Source: Humulus lupulus (Eukaryota > Streptophyta > Magnoliopsida > Rosales > Cannabaceae). Taken from it: a stretch of DNA of 64,000 nucleotides. The DNA is taken from assembly GCF_963169125.1 (NCBI RefSeq), contig NC_084794.1, positions 72,761,665 through 72,825,664 on the forward strand. Direction: 5' to 3'. Positions within the stretch are counted from its first letter, which is position 1. Every line of letters starts with the position of its first letter. Below the pieces are notes generated by a model. That model was not told the DNA's origin, made no database searches, and was given only the letters and a program-made list of their open reading frames with translations. Positions 23,560-34,010 of this stretch are shown here, piece by piece. Made by a program: the position numbers and the translations under genes.

Positions 23560-24353
23560 GAAAGGCACTTCGCTTTAGGCACCAAAAACTATTTTGAGCT
23601 AAAGGTTGAGGCTTGTATTTAACCACGTGAGAGGATGTTATGATTGGTTAAATCCAAAGAATAAGTGTTGTTATACAAGCTAGGTATAAAACACTTAGTA
23701 AATTTCACATAGTAAAGATGTGAAATTTGAGTTTCAATTGTAGGAACTTAATAATTGTGTCTTTATGTCTAAAGTGATACATGGAGGTATCTAAGTGTAA
23801 TGCCCCAAATTTCCTAATAAGGTTTAGGACCTTGATTAGGGGGCCGGGAGGGCCATAATTGATTTAATATGTTATAAAATGAATATATGCATGTTAATGT
23901 GAATTATATTATTATATGATGATAAATGCATGCATATGGGTGTACTTATAATGATAAGGGCATTTGGTAATTTGGCCTATTGGGTGCATAGTGAAATCTG
24001 TGAATGAGATCTTATTATTATGGAGATATATTCGAGCTATGCGGCATGAGACGATCTTAGATTATGAGTTAGCGGTTTTGTCATAACGGGGTCAATTTTG
24101 GGGTAATAGAAATATTTATTTGGTGATAGATTGGGAATATTTGAGATCAGGGTGAAATTCTAGAAGTTTTGACTATAGTGTCCCCGGGGGTGTTTTCAGG
24201 ACCCCGAGCACTAGGTTTTATTTGAGGTTACTTAAGCTTGAAGTAGCTTGACAGATAAGAACGTACGTTAGAAACTTCTCGTTCTCTCTCAAAACAGTCC
24301 GTTTTACCGTTTGAGCCTTTTTGAGGAAATCTTGAGTTCTAGGAGTCGGAATC

Positions 24354-25118
24354 AAGCGAGGGTCGAGGCATAGCGATCCTAGGAAAGATTAGAAGCTTCC
24401 TAACCGGAGGATTTGATGGGAAACAACCCAATCGAAGGTGACCGCTAAGGACTTAAAGGTTGATCGTTCTCAAGGATCGTTCTTATATTGGTACTAGCTC
24501 GAATCTGAGGTAAGAAAATTGCACCCTGTGTACATGTGACATGCATGGCTATCATTGAAGCATGTTGGTTGATTATTGAGTATGACATGCATGGTTATTA
24601 TTGATGCATGTTGAATGTTTAAATGTAAATGTTGATAGCATAATGAATGCTTGGCAATCTTGCCCATTTGCATATGACTGTTGTTGAGGCATGCTTGAGG
24701 ATTAAGTGAGAAGCATGTGATGCACGGGAAACATGTGATTAGGGCATGCCATGAATGATGAATATGAGATTGGCCAGAGCTTGAGTCTCTGAATTTGTGC
24801 ATGATTATGATTATGCTAGAAACTGTTTAGTAAGCATGCTGAATGCCCTATTCTTGGATAACTGGCATAACGAATAACCATGCATGTCATACTTAATAAT
24901 CAACCAACATGCTTCAATGATAGCCATGCATGTCACATGTACACAGGGTGCAGTTTTCTTACCTCAGATTCGAGCTAGTACCAATATAAGAACGCTCCTT
25001 GAGAACGATCAACCTTTAAGTCCTTAGCGGTCACCTTCGATTGGGTTGTTTCCCATCAAATCCTCCGGTTAGGAAGCTTCTAATCTTTCCTAGGATCGCT
25101 ATGCCTCGACCCTCGCTT
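24354..25118. repeat. Inverted repeat in left LTR part (arms about 247 bp)
   Basis: 24354-24600 pairs with 24872-25118 as reverse complement; for example GAGG at 24507 pairs with CCTC at 24962. The spacer is about 270 bp. Right after the right arm, a copy of the TTCTAATCTTTCCTAGGA segment from 25078 is repeated at 25117-25134, and then plus-strand LTR 3'-end sequence begins (AACGTTACATCATAACC). A short duplicated filler at a join is typical of template switching. Confidence 0.8.
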
Positions 25119-25134
25119 CTAATCTTTCCTAGGA

Positions 25135-25274
25135 AACGTTACATCATAACCAAAGTGTTTAAACCCTAAACCGCTAATCATACTTAGATCACGTTTTGGC
25201 CAAATGACTCGGTTAGCGAGTGTAGCACTATTTACAAGGCACACTGTAACGGTCCCAGGAGTTGGGGCGTTACA
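25135..25274 (+). repeat. Displaced LTR 3' end, plus orientation
   Basis: About 140 bp nearly identical to 32730-32866, ending GGGGCGTTACA at 25274. It abuts minus-strand polypurine-side sequence (25275), so an LTR end is joined exactly where an LTR start should be. The shared terminal inverted sequence TGTAAYGCCCC may have mediated the flip. Confidence 0.75.
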
Positions 25275-25861
25275 ACTATCCCCTCCTTACAGAAATTTCG
25301 TCCTCGAAATGTATCTGAATAACCCGGAATAAGAATTCCACACAACCGATTCCAGTTTCCCAGGTCATTCTCTTGACCTCACTGTTTCTGCAATATACTT
25401 TAAATCATGGTATACTTTGTTCCTCAAAACCTTATAACTCAACTCATGAGTTCTTTTAACCCATGTCCACTGCATGGAGATACATAACACAATGTACAAC
25501 TACCAGAACCAAAACTATGGTCCTACAAAAGATAATCTGACCAGTCCTGTCCAGGACTCAAACTGCCATACCAATCTAGGCTCAACTTGCCTTTATTCAT
25601 CACCTCTTCCCATGGTGATTCTTTAGGAAGACACAACTTCCTACCTGGAACTCCATGTTCCTGCTTTTCAGTTTAGTATCACTTTCCATTTAATCTAAGA
25701 AGTGAGCATCCTTGCTCCAACCTCTAATGACCTCTATGGTTCCCTGAACCATCTCATGATCCAGATGTAACATCTCACCCATCTCATTCCAATGTACAGG
25801 TGATGAACATGTTCTACCAAGTCTTATCTCATAAGGTACCCTTTCAACACTGAACAGTTCT
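25275..25861 (-). repeat. Duplicated 3' internal segment of the chromovirus-like element
   Basis: Nearly identical to 26859-27445. On the minus strand both copies end with a CGAGGACGAAATTTC segment (the end of the pol region in Tekay-like elements) followed by GGAGGGGATAGT, the polypurine tract. The copy stops abruptly at 25861 within GAACAGTTCT and joins LTR sequence; the other copy continues into CCCTCTGATTATG. Confidence 0.8.
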
Positions 25862-26858
25862 ATCATGCACAAATTCAGAGACTCAAGCTCTGGCCAATCT
25901 CATATTCATCATTCATGGCATGCCCTAATCACATGTTTCTCGTGCATCACATGCTTCTCACTTAATCCTCAAGCATGCCTCAACAACAGTCATATGCAAA
26001 TGGGCAAGATTGCCAAGCATTCATTATGCTATCAACATTTACATTTAAACATCCAACATGCATCAATAATAACCATGCATGTCATACTCAATAATCAACC
26101 AACATGCTTCAATGATAGCCATGCATGTCACATGTACACAGGGTGCAGTTTTCTTACCTCAAATTCGAGCTAGTACCAATATAAGAACGATCAACCTTTA
26201 AGTCCTTAGCGGTCACCTTCGATTGGGTTGTTTCCCATCAAATCCTCCGGTTAGGAAGCTTCTAATCTTTCCTAGGATCGCTATGCCTCGACCCTCGCTT
26301 GATTCCGACTCCTAGAACTCAAGATTTCCTCAAAAAGGCTCAAATGGTAAAACGGACTGTTTTGAGAGAGAACGAGAAGTTTCTAACGTACGTTCTTATC
26401 TGTCAAGCTACTTCAAGCTTAAGTAACCTCAAATAAAACCTAGTGCTCGGGGTCCCGAAAACACCCCCGGGGACACTATAGTCAAAACTTCCAGAATTTC
26501 ACCCTGATCTCAAATATTTCCAATCTATCACCAAATAAATATTTCTATTACCCCAAAATTGACCCCGTTATGACAAAACCGCTAACTCATAATCTAAGAT
26601 CGTCTCATGCCGCATAGCTCGAATATATCTCCATAATAATAAGATCTCATTCACAGATTTCAATATGCACCCAATAGGACAAATTACCAAATGCCCTTAT
26701 CATTATAAGTACACCCATATGCATGCATTTATCATCATATAATTATATAATTCACAATAACATGCATATATTCATTTTATAACATATTAAATCAATTATG
26801 GTCCTCCCGGCCCCCTAATCAAGGTCCTAAACCTTATTAGGAAATTTGGGGCATTACA
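25862..26858 (-). repeat. LTR 5' part, minus orientation
   Basis: On the minus strand it starts at 26858 with TGTAATGCCCC and mirrors 23796-24800 of the plus strand almost base for base, apart from a 13-bp indel near 26190. The polypurine tract lies just upstream on the minus strand at 26859-26870, so this is the start of the 3' LTR of the inverted interior. Confidence 0.8.
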
Positions 26859-29171
26859 ACTATCCCCTCCTTACAGAAATTTCGTCCTCGAAATTTATCT
26901 GAACAGCCCGGAATAAGAATTCCACACAACCGGTTCCAGTTTCCCAGGTCATTTTCTTAACCTCACTGTTTCTGCAATATACTTTAAATCATGGTATACT
27001 TTGTTCCTCAAAACCTTATAACTCAACTCATGAGTTCTTTTAACCCATGTCCACTGCATGGAGATACATAACACAATGTACAACTACCAGAACCAAAACT
27101 ATGGTCCTACAAAAGATAATCTGACCAGTCCTGTCCAGGACTCAAACTGCCATACCAATCTAGGCTCAACTTGCCTTTATTCATCACCTCTTCCCATGGT
27201 GATTCTTTAGGAAGACACAACTTCCTACCTGGAACTCCATGTTCCTGCTTTTCAGTTTAGTATCACTTTCCATTTAATCTAAGAAGTGAGCATCCTTGCT
27301 CCAACCTCTAATGACCTCTATGGTTCCCTGAACCATCTCATGATCCAGACGTAACATCTCACCCATCTCATTCCAATGTACAGGTGATGAACATGTTCTA
27401 CCAAGTCTTATCTCATAAGGTACCCTTTCAACACTGAACAGTTCTCCCTCTGATTATGATCAGCCTGAGAACAAAGGTCTGTACAAGATTCTATCTATAA
27501 CCTTATTCATCGCCTTTTCTCACCCTTCCATAACCTGGAAGTAACATTAGAGTCTTCATCTAATAAGATGGACCTTGAGTTCATGAAGGCTCTCTATCCT
27601 TCTCACAAGGAGATTCAAATATAGATCAGCTATACTATTCACCTATCCTTACTGATACACTAGACTCACTTGGACTACCAGTCCACAATGACTTAATGCC
27701 AAATCATTTCAATCCATCAACCTGGGAATCCCACCGCGAAACCCATCGCGATGCTCACTCATTCCCCACTATGAAATTCCCAAAAGCTGTAATGGCCTTG
27801 CTGTTTCCTGATACATTGTCTCGACCTGCTAACAGGTAAGAGCTTTACACATGCTTGAATGAAACGAACAAAAGAAGTAGCATGAGATTCATCCAGAATC
27901 TCTCAGTTAATCTCTATGTCCATCGGTTCCCAAGTCCGACCTCTATCTCACTATAAATTCATGTCTGTCACTATATAACCTTTAGCTAATCCAGCTAAAG
28001 CTTTCCATTCAACCTTACCCGTCTGTGGCTCACTCAATCATCTTTCCTTTTATCCTTCTTGAGATAATAATCTCAAACAATAAACTGGCCACTCGGGCCG
28101 CCAGAAGCTCTATCCAGTCCTGGTCTTAATTCTTTAATCAACATGTTACATAGGCAATCACTTTTCTCTATCATTGGGATGTCATAACAACCCACTAACT
28201 GGTCCTGGTCTGTAAAGACCCAGCACTTTCTCCCCAAGGCACCAAAAATATCTTTTACCATCCATGGACACTCCTGTCCCCAAGGCACTCTTCACTTTTG
28301 GCAATTCTCCACAGAGAAAACACCACTATACCATCGTCCAAGACGATCACAAACCCCATTCAAATCCACCCTTGAATGCGCTATTCATCCGATTCACAAA
28401 CACTTAGTATCAAGCCAATTCTCAAGATATATTCGGTGCTCATAGTGCTCTAATTTGATACCAATTTAATCCCTTACATAATTTTCTCACTCTGATCTAT
28501 AACTGGTCTTAACCAGATCCAAGATCCACCTTAAAGAGTTTCCATCTTACCCAGCAACTAACTCTTTAATTCCTACAACCCCACTGAGCCACTCGAAACA
28601 GTGTTTACATCTGATTCCCTCTCTGGCACTGAATCAAACACCATACTAGTCCCTTTTCATAAAAAGGAGCCCTGGCAGACCACTTGGGAACACATTCAGA
28701 ATCCACAGACTAGTCCAGTCTGTCCTGATCTTACTAGCACAACCTAAGTGGTATCCACCACACTGGCTAAAAGTTCCATGCACCTCCCTGCACAAACTCC
28801 AGTCCTCACATCTGGTATCATAAACATACAGAACCATGCACCATACCAACTATCACAAGGCTTTCCGCTCTCAAGCCCAAGAATTACCACACTTTCCCTG
28901 CCATTCAAGACTGCTCTTTAATTACTTAACCAATCCAAACCCTGGATCAAACCAAAGCCTGTCATAACCAGCTTTACCAAAATCCCCGATGGGTCCTTAT
29001 CATAACCCAACTTATCTCTTAGGTTGCCAATATCGTATTACTTTTTCCCTTCACAACGTAACCATGTAATTCCCATATACCATCCATTTACCTTTCTCTA
29101 TATACATACCAACAAAAGAATAACATGGCACTAAAGCCAAACAACATAACCCAAAACTTAGAGCTAGTAAA
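26859..29171 (-). other. Non-coding interior of the gag-only element
   Basis: About 2.3 kb between the gag stop and the polypurine tract has no open frame with protease, reverse transcriptase or integrase motifs on either strand. In an autonomous Tekay/Del element this interval holds a roughly 4 kb pol. The element is therefore non-autonomous. Short frames here (28073-28288, 28646-28849) show no family resemblance. Confidence 0.6.
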
Positions 29172-30233
29172 CTAACCTGCCACTCCTGATGAACTAGTCT
29201 CAGTCTCAGACTCTGTTTGCTCTGGAATAAACACTCGAGTTGGAGTCGAGCTGTCTATCCCCTTTAACTCATGCTCTGTCCCTCGACTTGGGCAATCCCT
29301 CTTGAAATGTCCAACCATGCCACAAGCAAAGCATGACCTCGCTCGGCATTCTCCCACATGACGCCTCCTACACCGTGCGCATATTGGACGAGTTTTCCAG
29401 CTTTCACTTTTACTTGTTCCAATAAGTGGAGGTATCACTATCTGGGCTCCATGCTCTCCAGCATTCTACTGCCCGACTACTATACTCTCAACAACAAGAG
29501 CCTTCTCTACCACCTGAGCATAGGTAAAAACTTCATACACTGGGGCAACTCTAATGCCCTGAGCTATTCCAGGATTCAACCCCTGAATAAACCTTTCCTT
29601 CCGAGCCACATCTGTGGGTACCATGTCTAAGGCAAACTTGGTCAACTCATCAAATTTAGTAACATACTCGGTCACTGATGCATTGCCCTGAACAAGATTC
29701 AGAAACTCATTCATCTTGGCAGTCTTAGCTACATCACAATAGTACTTCTCATTAAACAGCTGCCTAAATTCTTTCCAGTCCATCACAGCTGTGTCTCGTG
29801 TTTGGGATACTACCTCCCACCATGTCCGGGCATCATCCCGCAATACACATGTAGCACAGATCACTCTATCATGACCTACCAGTCCCATACTATCAAGAAT
29901 GGAGCTGATCATACCCATCCATTGCTCAGCTCTGAATGGATCTAGGCCTCCCTCAAAGACTGGAGGATAAAACCTCAGGAATCTTCCACAAAGAAATTTC
30001 CATCTATTCTCAACCCTAGGCTGAGCTGAAACTGATGTCACCTCTGGCATAGCAAAGGAAGAGGTACTCCCCAACAGTCTCTGTTGCTGCTTCAAGTACC
30101 TGATCTCTTCCTCCTGCCTCTGCAATCTTAATTGCAAATCTGTAAGCGTCTGCTGAACATTCAGAGATATAGACGAAGAACTAATACCCTGGCTGTAACT
30201 CCCAGCCCCTGTGTAACTATCACCAGGCCTCAT
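29172..30233 (-). pseudogene. gag: Chromovirus-type gag with one in-frame stop
   Basis: From the first ATG at 30233 the protein opens MRPGDSYTGAGSYSQG, then has a heptad-like coiled region (LTDLQLRLQRQEEEIRYLKQ). The Retrotrans_gag domain follows (FEGGLDPFRAEQWMGMI, DDARTWWEVV, WKEFRQLFNEKYY, VTEYVTKFDEL, RKERFIQGLNPGI). A TAG at 29468-29466 interrupts the same frame before the zinc-knuckle part: CARCRRRHVGEC, then CFACGMVGHFKRDC, a canonical C-x2-C-x4-H-x4-C. The frame ends at 29172 after a Ser/Thr/Glu-rich tail with no protease. This gag style, with an initiator-Met primer site, points to the Tekay/Del chromovirus lineage. One stop in about 354 codons implies recent activity or recent selection on gag. 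Confidence 0.85.
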
Positions 30234-30717
30234 AATCTGCCTTGAATATATGACCTGCTGATTCAATCTGCAGTCAATAACTTGACCTATTAATCACAAT
30301 AACCATATCAAGGGCTTTTCCCACGGGATAAATCTTACCACACCACAATCATAAACCACTTGCAGTGCTGCAAACATGCCCATGGCATTCATACTTTACT
30401 CATATTCCCTGCTCCTCCAATACTCAATCATGCCTCATACTCCAGCATGCAAATATCACAATTATATATATATATTCATGGAGCAGGCAATCAAATAATC
30501 ATGTTCATAAACATTTCCATGGAGCATATAATCATATAGTCGAGAGCCAGGCTCTATCAGAATCTCATGCTCCCTAATACAATGTACAGGTAAAGCATTC
30601 ACATTTTATTCAAACAGCTATACACATAGCTACAGAAATATTTACCATTCCTTGAGTGAAGCTATCTTCAGTGATGAGTGTACATGCCCAGCTTGTCTTC
30701 AGGAACCATAAACCTTG

Positions 30718-30736
30718 GCTCACTCTGATACCAAGT
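30718..30736 (-). other. Initiator tRNA-Met primer binding site
   Basis: On the minus strand, directly after the LTR end (GGGGCGTTACA at 30737), comes ACTTGGTATCAGAGTGAGC. TGGTATCAGAG is the classic primer site complementary to the initiator tRNA-Met 3' end. It fixes the element orientation as minus and the LTR end at 30737. Confidence 0.9.
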
Positions 30737-31228
30737 TGTAACGCCCCAACTCCTGGGACCGTTACGGTGTGCCTTGTAAATAGTGCTAAACTCGCTAACC
30801 GAGTCATTTGGCCAAAACGTGATCTAAGTATGATTAGCGGTTTAGGGTTTAAACACTTTGGTTATGATGTAACGTTTCATTAGAACGTTTAATATATACA
30901 TTGGGATCCCAAAAATACAACTCAGAGTTTATTACAGAAAATATTTACTACAAGCCGTTCTAAGCGGCAAAACAGGGTTCAACCCTAGTTCCACTTTAAA
31001 CCTCGGCCGTGGCGGTCGAGCAGCCGCATATGTACACGTCATCACCTAAGCTCTCCAACTCACGGATGGTCCAGCTTCCTCTTGCCTTTACCTGCACCAC
31101 ATAGCACCCATGAGCCGAAGCCCAGCAAGAAAACATAACACTTTTCGTAAACATTATCAAATAATTATCATTATAATCACACGGAGCATAAAGCTTTCAA
31201 ACCAATGGGTGATCATCACATGATTCTA

Positions 31229-31535
31229 GCGGGAGAGTGGCTGTTAGGTAAGCCACCAGCCTCCAAGCTCTCTTTTCTAGCGGGAGAGTGGCTGTTAGGT
31301 AAGCCACCAGCCTCCAAGCTCTGTTTTGTAGCGGGAGAGTGGCTGTTAGGTAAGCCACTAGCCTCCAAGCTCTGTTTCTTAGCGAGAGAGTGGCTGATAG
31401 GTAAGCCACTAGCCGTCAAGCTCTGTTTTCTAGCGAGAGAGTGGCTGATAGGTAAGCCACTAGCCTTCAGGCTCTGTTTTGTAGCGGGAGAGTGGCTGAT
31501 AGGTAAGCCACTAGCCTCCAGGCTCTGTTTGGCAT
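31229..31535 (+). repeat. 51-bp minisatellite in LTR, six copies
   Basis: The unit begins TCTAGCGGGAGAGTGGCTGT and continues through TAAGCCACCAGCCTCCAAGC. Six tandem units occur here. Because 51 is divisible by three the array gives an open frame with a 17-residue periodicity (GEWLLGKPPASKLCFLA), which is a repeat artefact. Confidence 0.9.
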
Positions 31536-32029
31536 TAATGCTCCTTGAGTCATTAAATGCTAGTAATCGATTAGATCTAATCTCTGTTGGCTTGCGTGAT
31601 TCACGCTAAGGCCATTCTGACAAATAAGTCAGCGCTTCCTGACCTGTGTCCAGTAACACTGCCGAGCCTGACAAATAAGTCAAAGCCTCACAGCTGATAC
31701 TAACACTTTTGTCGATTCTGACTAATTAGTCAGTACCATACACAAGTAAGCAATGCTATCAACATATATCATATGCCAATTATCCAAGAATAGGGCATTC
31801 AGCATGCTTACTAAACAGTTTCTAGCATAATCATAATCGACAAAAGTGTTAGTATCAGCTGTGAGGCTGTGACTTATTTGTCAGGCTCGGCAGTGTTACT
31901 GGACACAGGTCAAGAAGCACTGACTTATTTGTCAGAACGGCCTTAGCGTGAATCACACAAGCCAACAGAGATTAGATCTAATCGATTACTAGCATTTAAT
32001 GACTCAAGGAGCATTAATGCCAAACAGAG

Positions 32030-32375
32030 CCTGGAGGCTAGTGGCTTACCTATCAGCCACTCTCCCGCTACAAAACAGAGCCTGAAGGCTAGTGGCTTAC
32101 CTATCAGCCACTCTCTCGCTACAAAACAGAGCCTGAAGGCTAGTGGCTTACCTATCAGCCACTCTCTCGCTAGAAAACAGAGCTTGAAGGCTAGTGGCTT
32201 ACCTATCAGCCACTCTCTCACTAAGAAACAGAGCTTGGAGGCCAGTGGCTTACCTAACAGCCACTCTCCCGCTACAAAACAGAGCTTGGAGGCTGGTGGC
32301 TTACCTAACAGCCACTCTCCCGCTAGAAAAGAGAGCTTGGAGGCTGGTGGCTTACCTAACAGCCACTCTCCCGCT
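32030..32375 (-). repeat. 51-bp minisatellite in LTR, seven copies (inverted arm)
   Basis: The same unit as at 31229-31535 in opposite orientation, with one more copy. The extra unit accounts exactly for the 51-bp offset between the two arms. Confidence 0.9.
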
Positions 32376-33477
32376 AGAATCATGTGATGATCACCCATTG
32401 GTTTGAAAGCTTTATGCTCCGTGTGATTATAATGATAATCATTTGATAATGTTTACAAAAAGTGTTATGTTTTCTTGTTGGGCTTCGGCTCATGGGTGCT
32501 ATGTGGTGCAGGTAAAGGCAAGAGGAAGCTGGACCATCCTTGAGTTGGAGAGCTTAGGTGATGACGTGTACATATGCAGCTGCTCGACCGCCACGGCCGA
32601 GGTTTAAAGTGGAACTAGGGTTGAACCCTGTTTTGCCGCTTAGAACGGCTTGTAGTAAATATTTTCTGTAATAAACTCTGAGTTGTATTTTTGGGATCCC
32701 AATGTATATATTAAACGTTCTAATGAAACGTTACATCATAACCAAAGTGTTTAAACCCTAAACCGCTAATCATACTTAGATCACGTTTTGGCCAAATGAC
32801 TCGGTTAGCGAGTTTAGCACTATTTACAAGGCACACCGTAACGGTCCCAGGAGTTGGGGCGTTACACTAAGGATGCCCAAAATGTTTGGTAGCATTTGGA
32901 TAAATTTTAGGCCCCTTAGAGAGGGCATTGGACAGTGAGGGTGGCAATGCATCGCCTCCTTGGAGGCGTTGTATCTCCTAAATGCAAAGGAGTTTGAAAA
33001 CCCCAGCAGGCAATGCATCGCCTATAGGTTGGCGATGCATCACCTGACATGTTCGTATGGACACATCTTTTAAGCTCCTAATGACGAGTTTTGAGGCTCT
33101 AATCCTATTGGTTAGACCTAATGACGGTGCCTACATTATAAAATGGTTCTCATAGTGTTTTGGAAGACATGATCACTCTCTAACTTATCTCTCGAGCTTT
33201 CAATAATCTCAAGTTTTCTCCAAGTAACTCATTGGCTTTGTGAGTTTAAGGTTTGTTCATTCCCAATTCCCACCTTTGGTTGTGTTTTTGCATATGGAAG
33301 AAGAAATTCAAAGTGGTGGTAAAACAAGGGTTTTAAAGCAACGAGAAGATTGAAGAAATTTGATCTACTACAAGGGTTTGCATCATATAAACTCAATTTT
33401 TCTTGGTATCTGTCAAGGATATTTTAGTGTATATTCTTATTATTTTGGTAGTGTAATCTCACTCTCCCCCAACAGTT

Positions 33478-34010
33478 AGATGATGCAAACCCTAGTTGTA
33501 GACCAAAATTTCTTGAGTCTTCTCAGAGCTTTAAACCCTTGCTTTAGAACACCACCTTGAACTTCTTCTTCCTTTTACAAAAAAAAAAAAACCAAGGCTT
33601 ATACACGAGATGTACCGTTGTCCTAATAATAAGAATCTACAAACATTTACACTTGACAGAGTCCAATGAAAAATTACAATAGAGAAATGCAAACCCTAGT
33701 TTTATAATAGACTCTTTGATTTTCTTGCAAGCTTCAAACCTTAGGTAGAACGCCACTTGAATCCTTTGATGAGAAAATCAAAACATAGGGTTATACATGA
33801 GATGTATCATTGTGAAAATTATCTATTTCCTAGCCCTTCATGAATGCTTGAGGCTTTCTCTAGTAGAAAAGGGAATTGGGATTGAACAAGTCTTGAAATT
33901 CACAAAGACAAGCACTTTCTTTATGAATTTCTTGGAGAAAACTTATGATCTTAGAAGCTAGAGAGAGAGAATTGAAAGTCTGATCAATTCTATCAAAACT
34001 ATAAAAGACC
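33478..34010 (-). mobile_element. Inverted fragment of copia LTR family Z
   Basis: The reverse complement shares blocks with 22120-22450: AGCTTTCAA, TTTCTCCAAG, AAAGTGCTTG, TTCAATCCCAATTCCC, CTAGGAAATAGA, TACATCTCATGTATAA and AGGGTTTGCAT. It lies within a few bases of the end of the plus-strand family Z LTR at 33471, so the two form a head-to-head pair. A second sub-block (33480-33600 against 33690-33800) shows internal duplication. Confidence 0.65.

Larger units (their letters stand above)
23796..32866. mobile_element. Inside-out, gag-only chromovirus-derived insertion (9071 bp, target duplication CTAAG)
   Basis: The insertion starts TGTAATGCCCC and ends GGGGCGTTACA, and both edges carry CTAAG. 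Outer parts are LTR halves in plus orientation: the LTR 5' part at 23796-24870 and the LTR 3' part at about 31838-32866. Inner parts are the same halves and the whole interior in minus orientation: LTR 5' part 25862-26858, polypurine side at 26859, gag at 30233-29172, primer site at 30736, LTR 3' part 30737-31714. This is what an inversion with breakpoints inside both LTRs of one element would give. An extra rearranged copy of the polypurine side (24872-25861) lies on the left. No protease, reverse transcriptase or integrase is present. Confidence 0.8.
30737..32866. repeat. Large inverted repeat of LTR 3' halves (arms about 1 kb, spacer 123 bp)
   Basis: 30737-31714 is the reverse complement of 31838-32866. 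The outer parts align without net gaps: position sums are 63603 at the ends and at the 31205/32398 pair. The inner parts are offset by 51, exactly one extra minisatellite unit in the right arm. The spacer 31715-31837 belongs to LTR sequence. Near-identity of the arms implies a recent event or ongoing conversion. Confidence 0.9.
23560..33471 (+). mobile_element. 3' LTR of copia element Z, split by a 9.07 kb insertion
   Basis: The LTR reads 23560-23795, is interrupted, and resumes at 32872 (GATGCCCAAAATG) to end at 33471 (CTCTCCCCCAACA). The uninterrupted 5' copy at 19860-19900 shows the two sides belong together: ATACATGGAGGTAT is followed there directly by the AAGGATCCCCAAAA-type sequence. 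CTAAG at 23791-23795 is repeated at 32867-32871 as the target duplication of the insertion. Confidence 0.8.

Noticed and set aside
24494..24802. 102-residue frame also seen at 25865-26173
   Set aside because: The identical sequence occurs in both because the LTR part is duplicated in inverted orientation; it is LTR non-coding DNA.
30234..30266. Upstream start of the chromovirus gag
   Set aside because: The upstream start would be TTG; the first ATG at 30233 is the more likely start.
31205..31609. Open frame with a 17-residue repeat, mirrored at 31943-32398
   Set aside because: The repeat is the 51-bp minisatellite (51 divisible by 3) inside LTR sequence; frames are open on both strands.
31229..32375. 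Regular repeats resembling a CRISPR array
   Set aside because: Units are contiguous 51-bp tandem copies without unique spacers, in a plant LTR.
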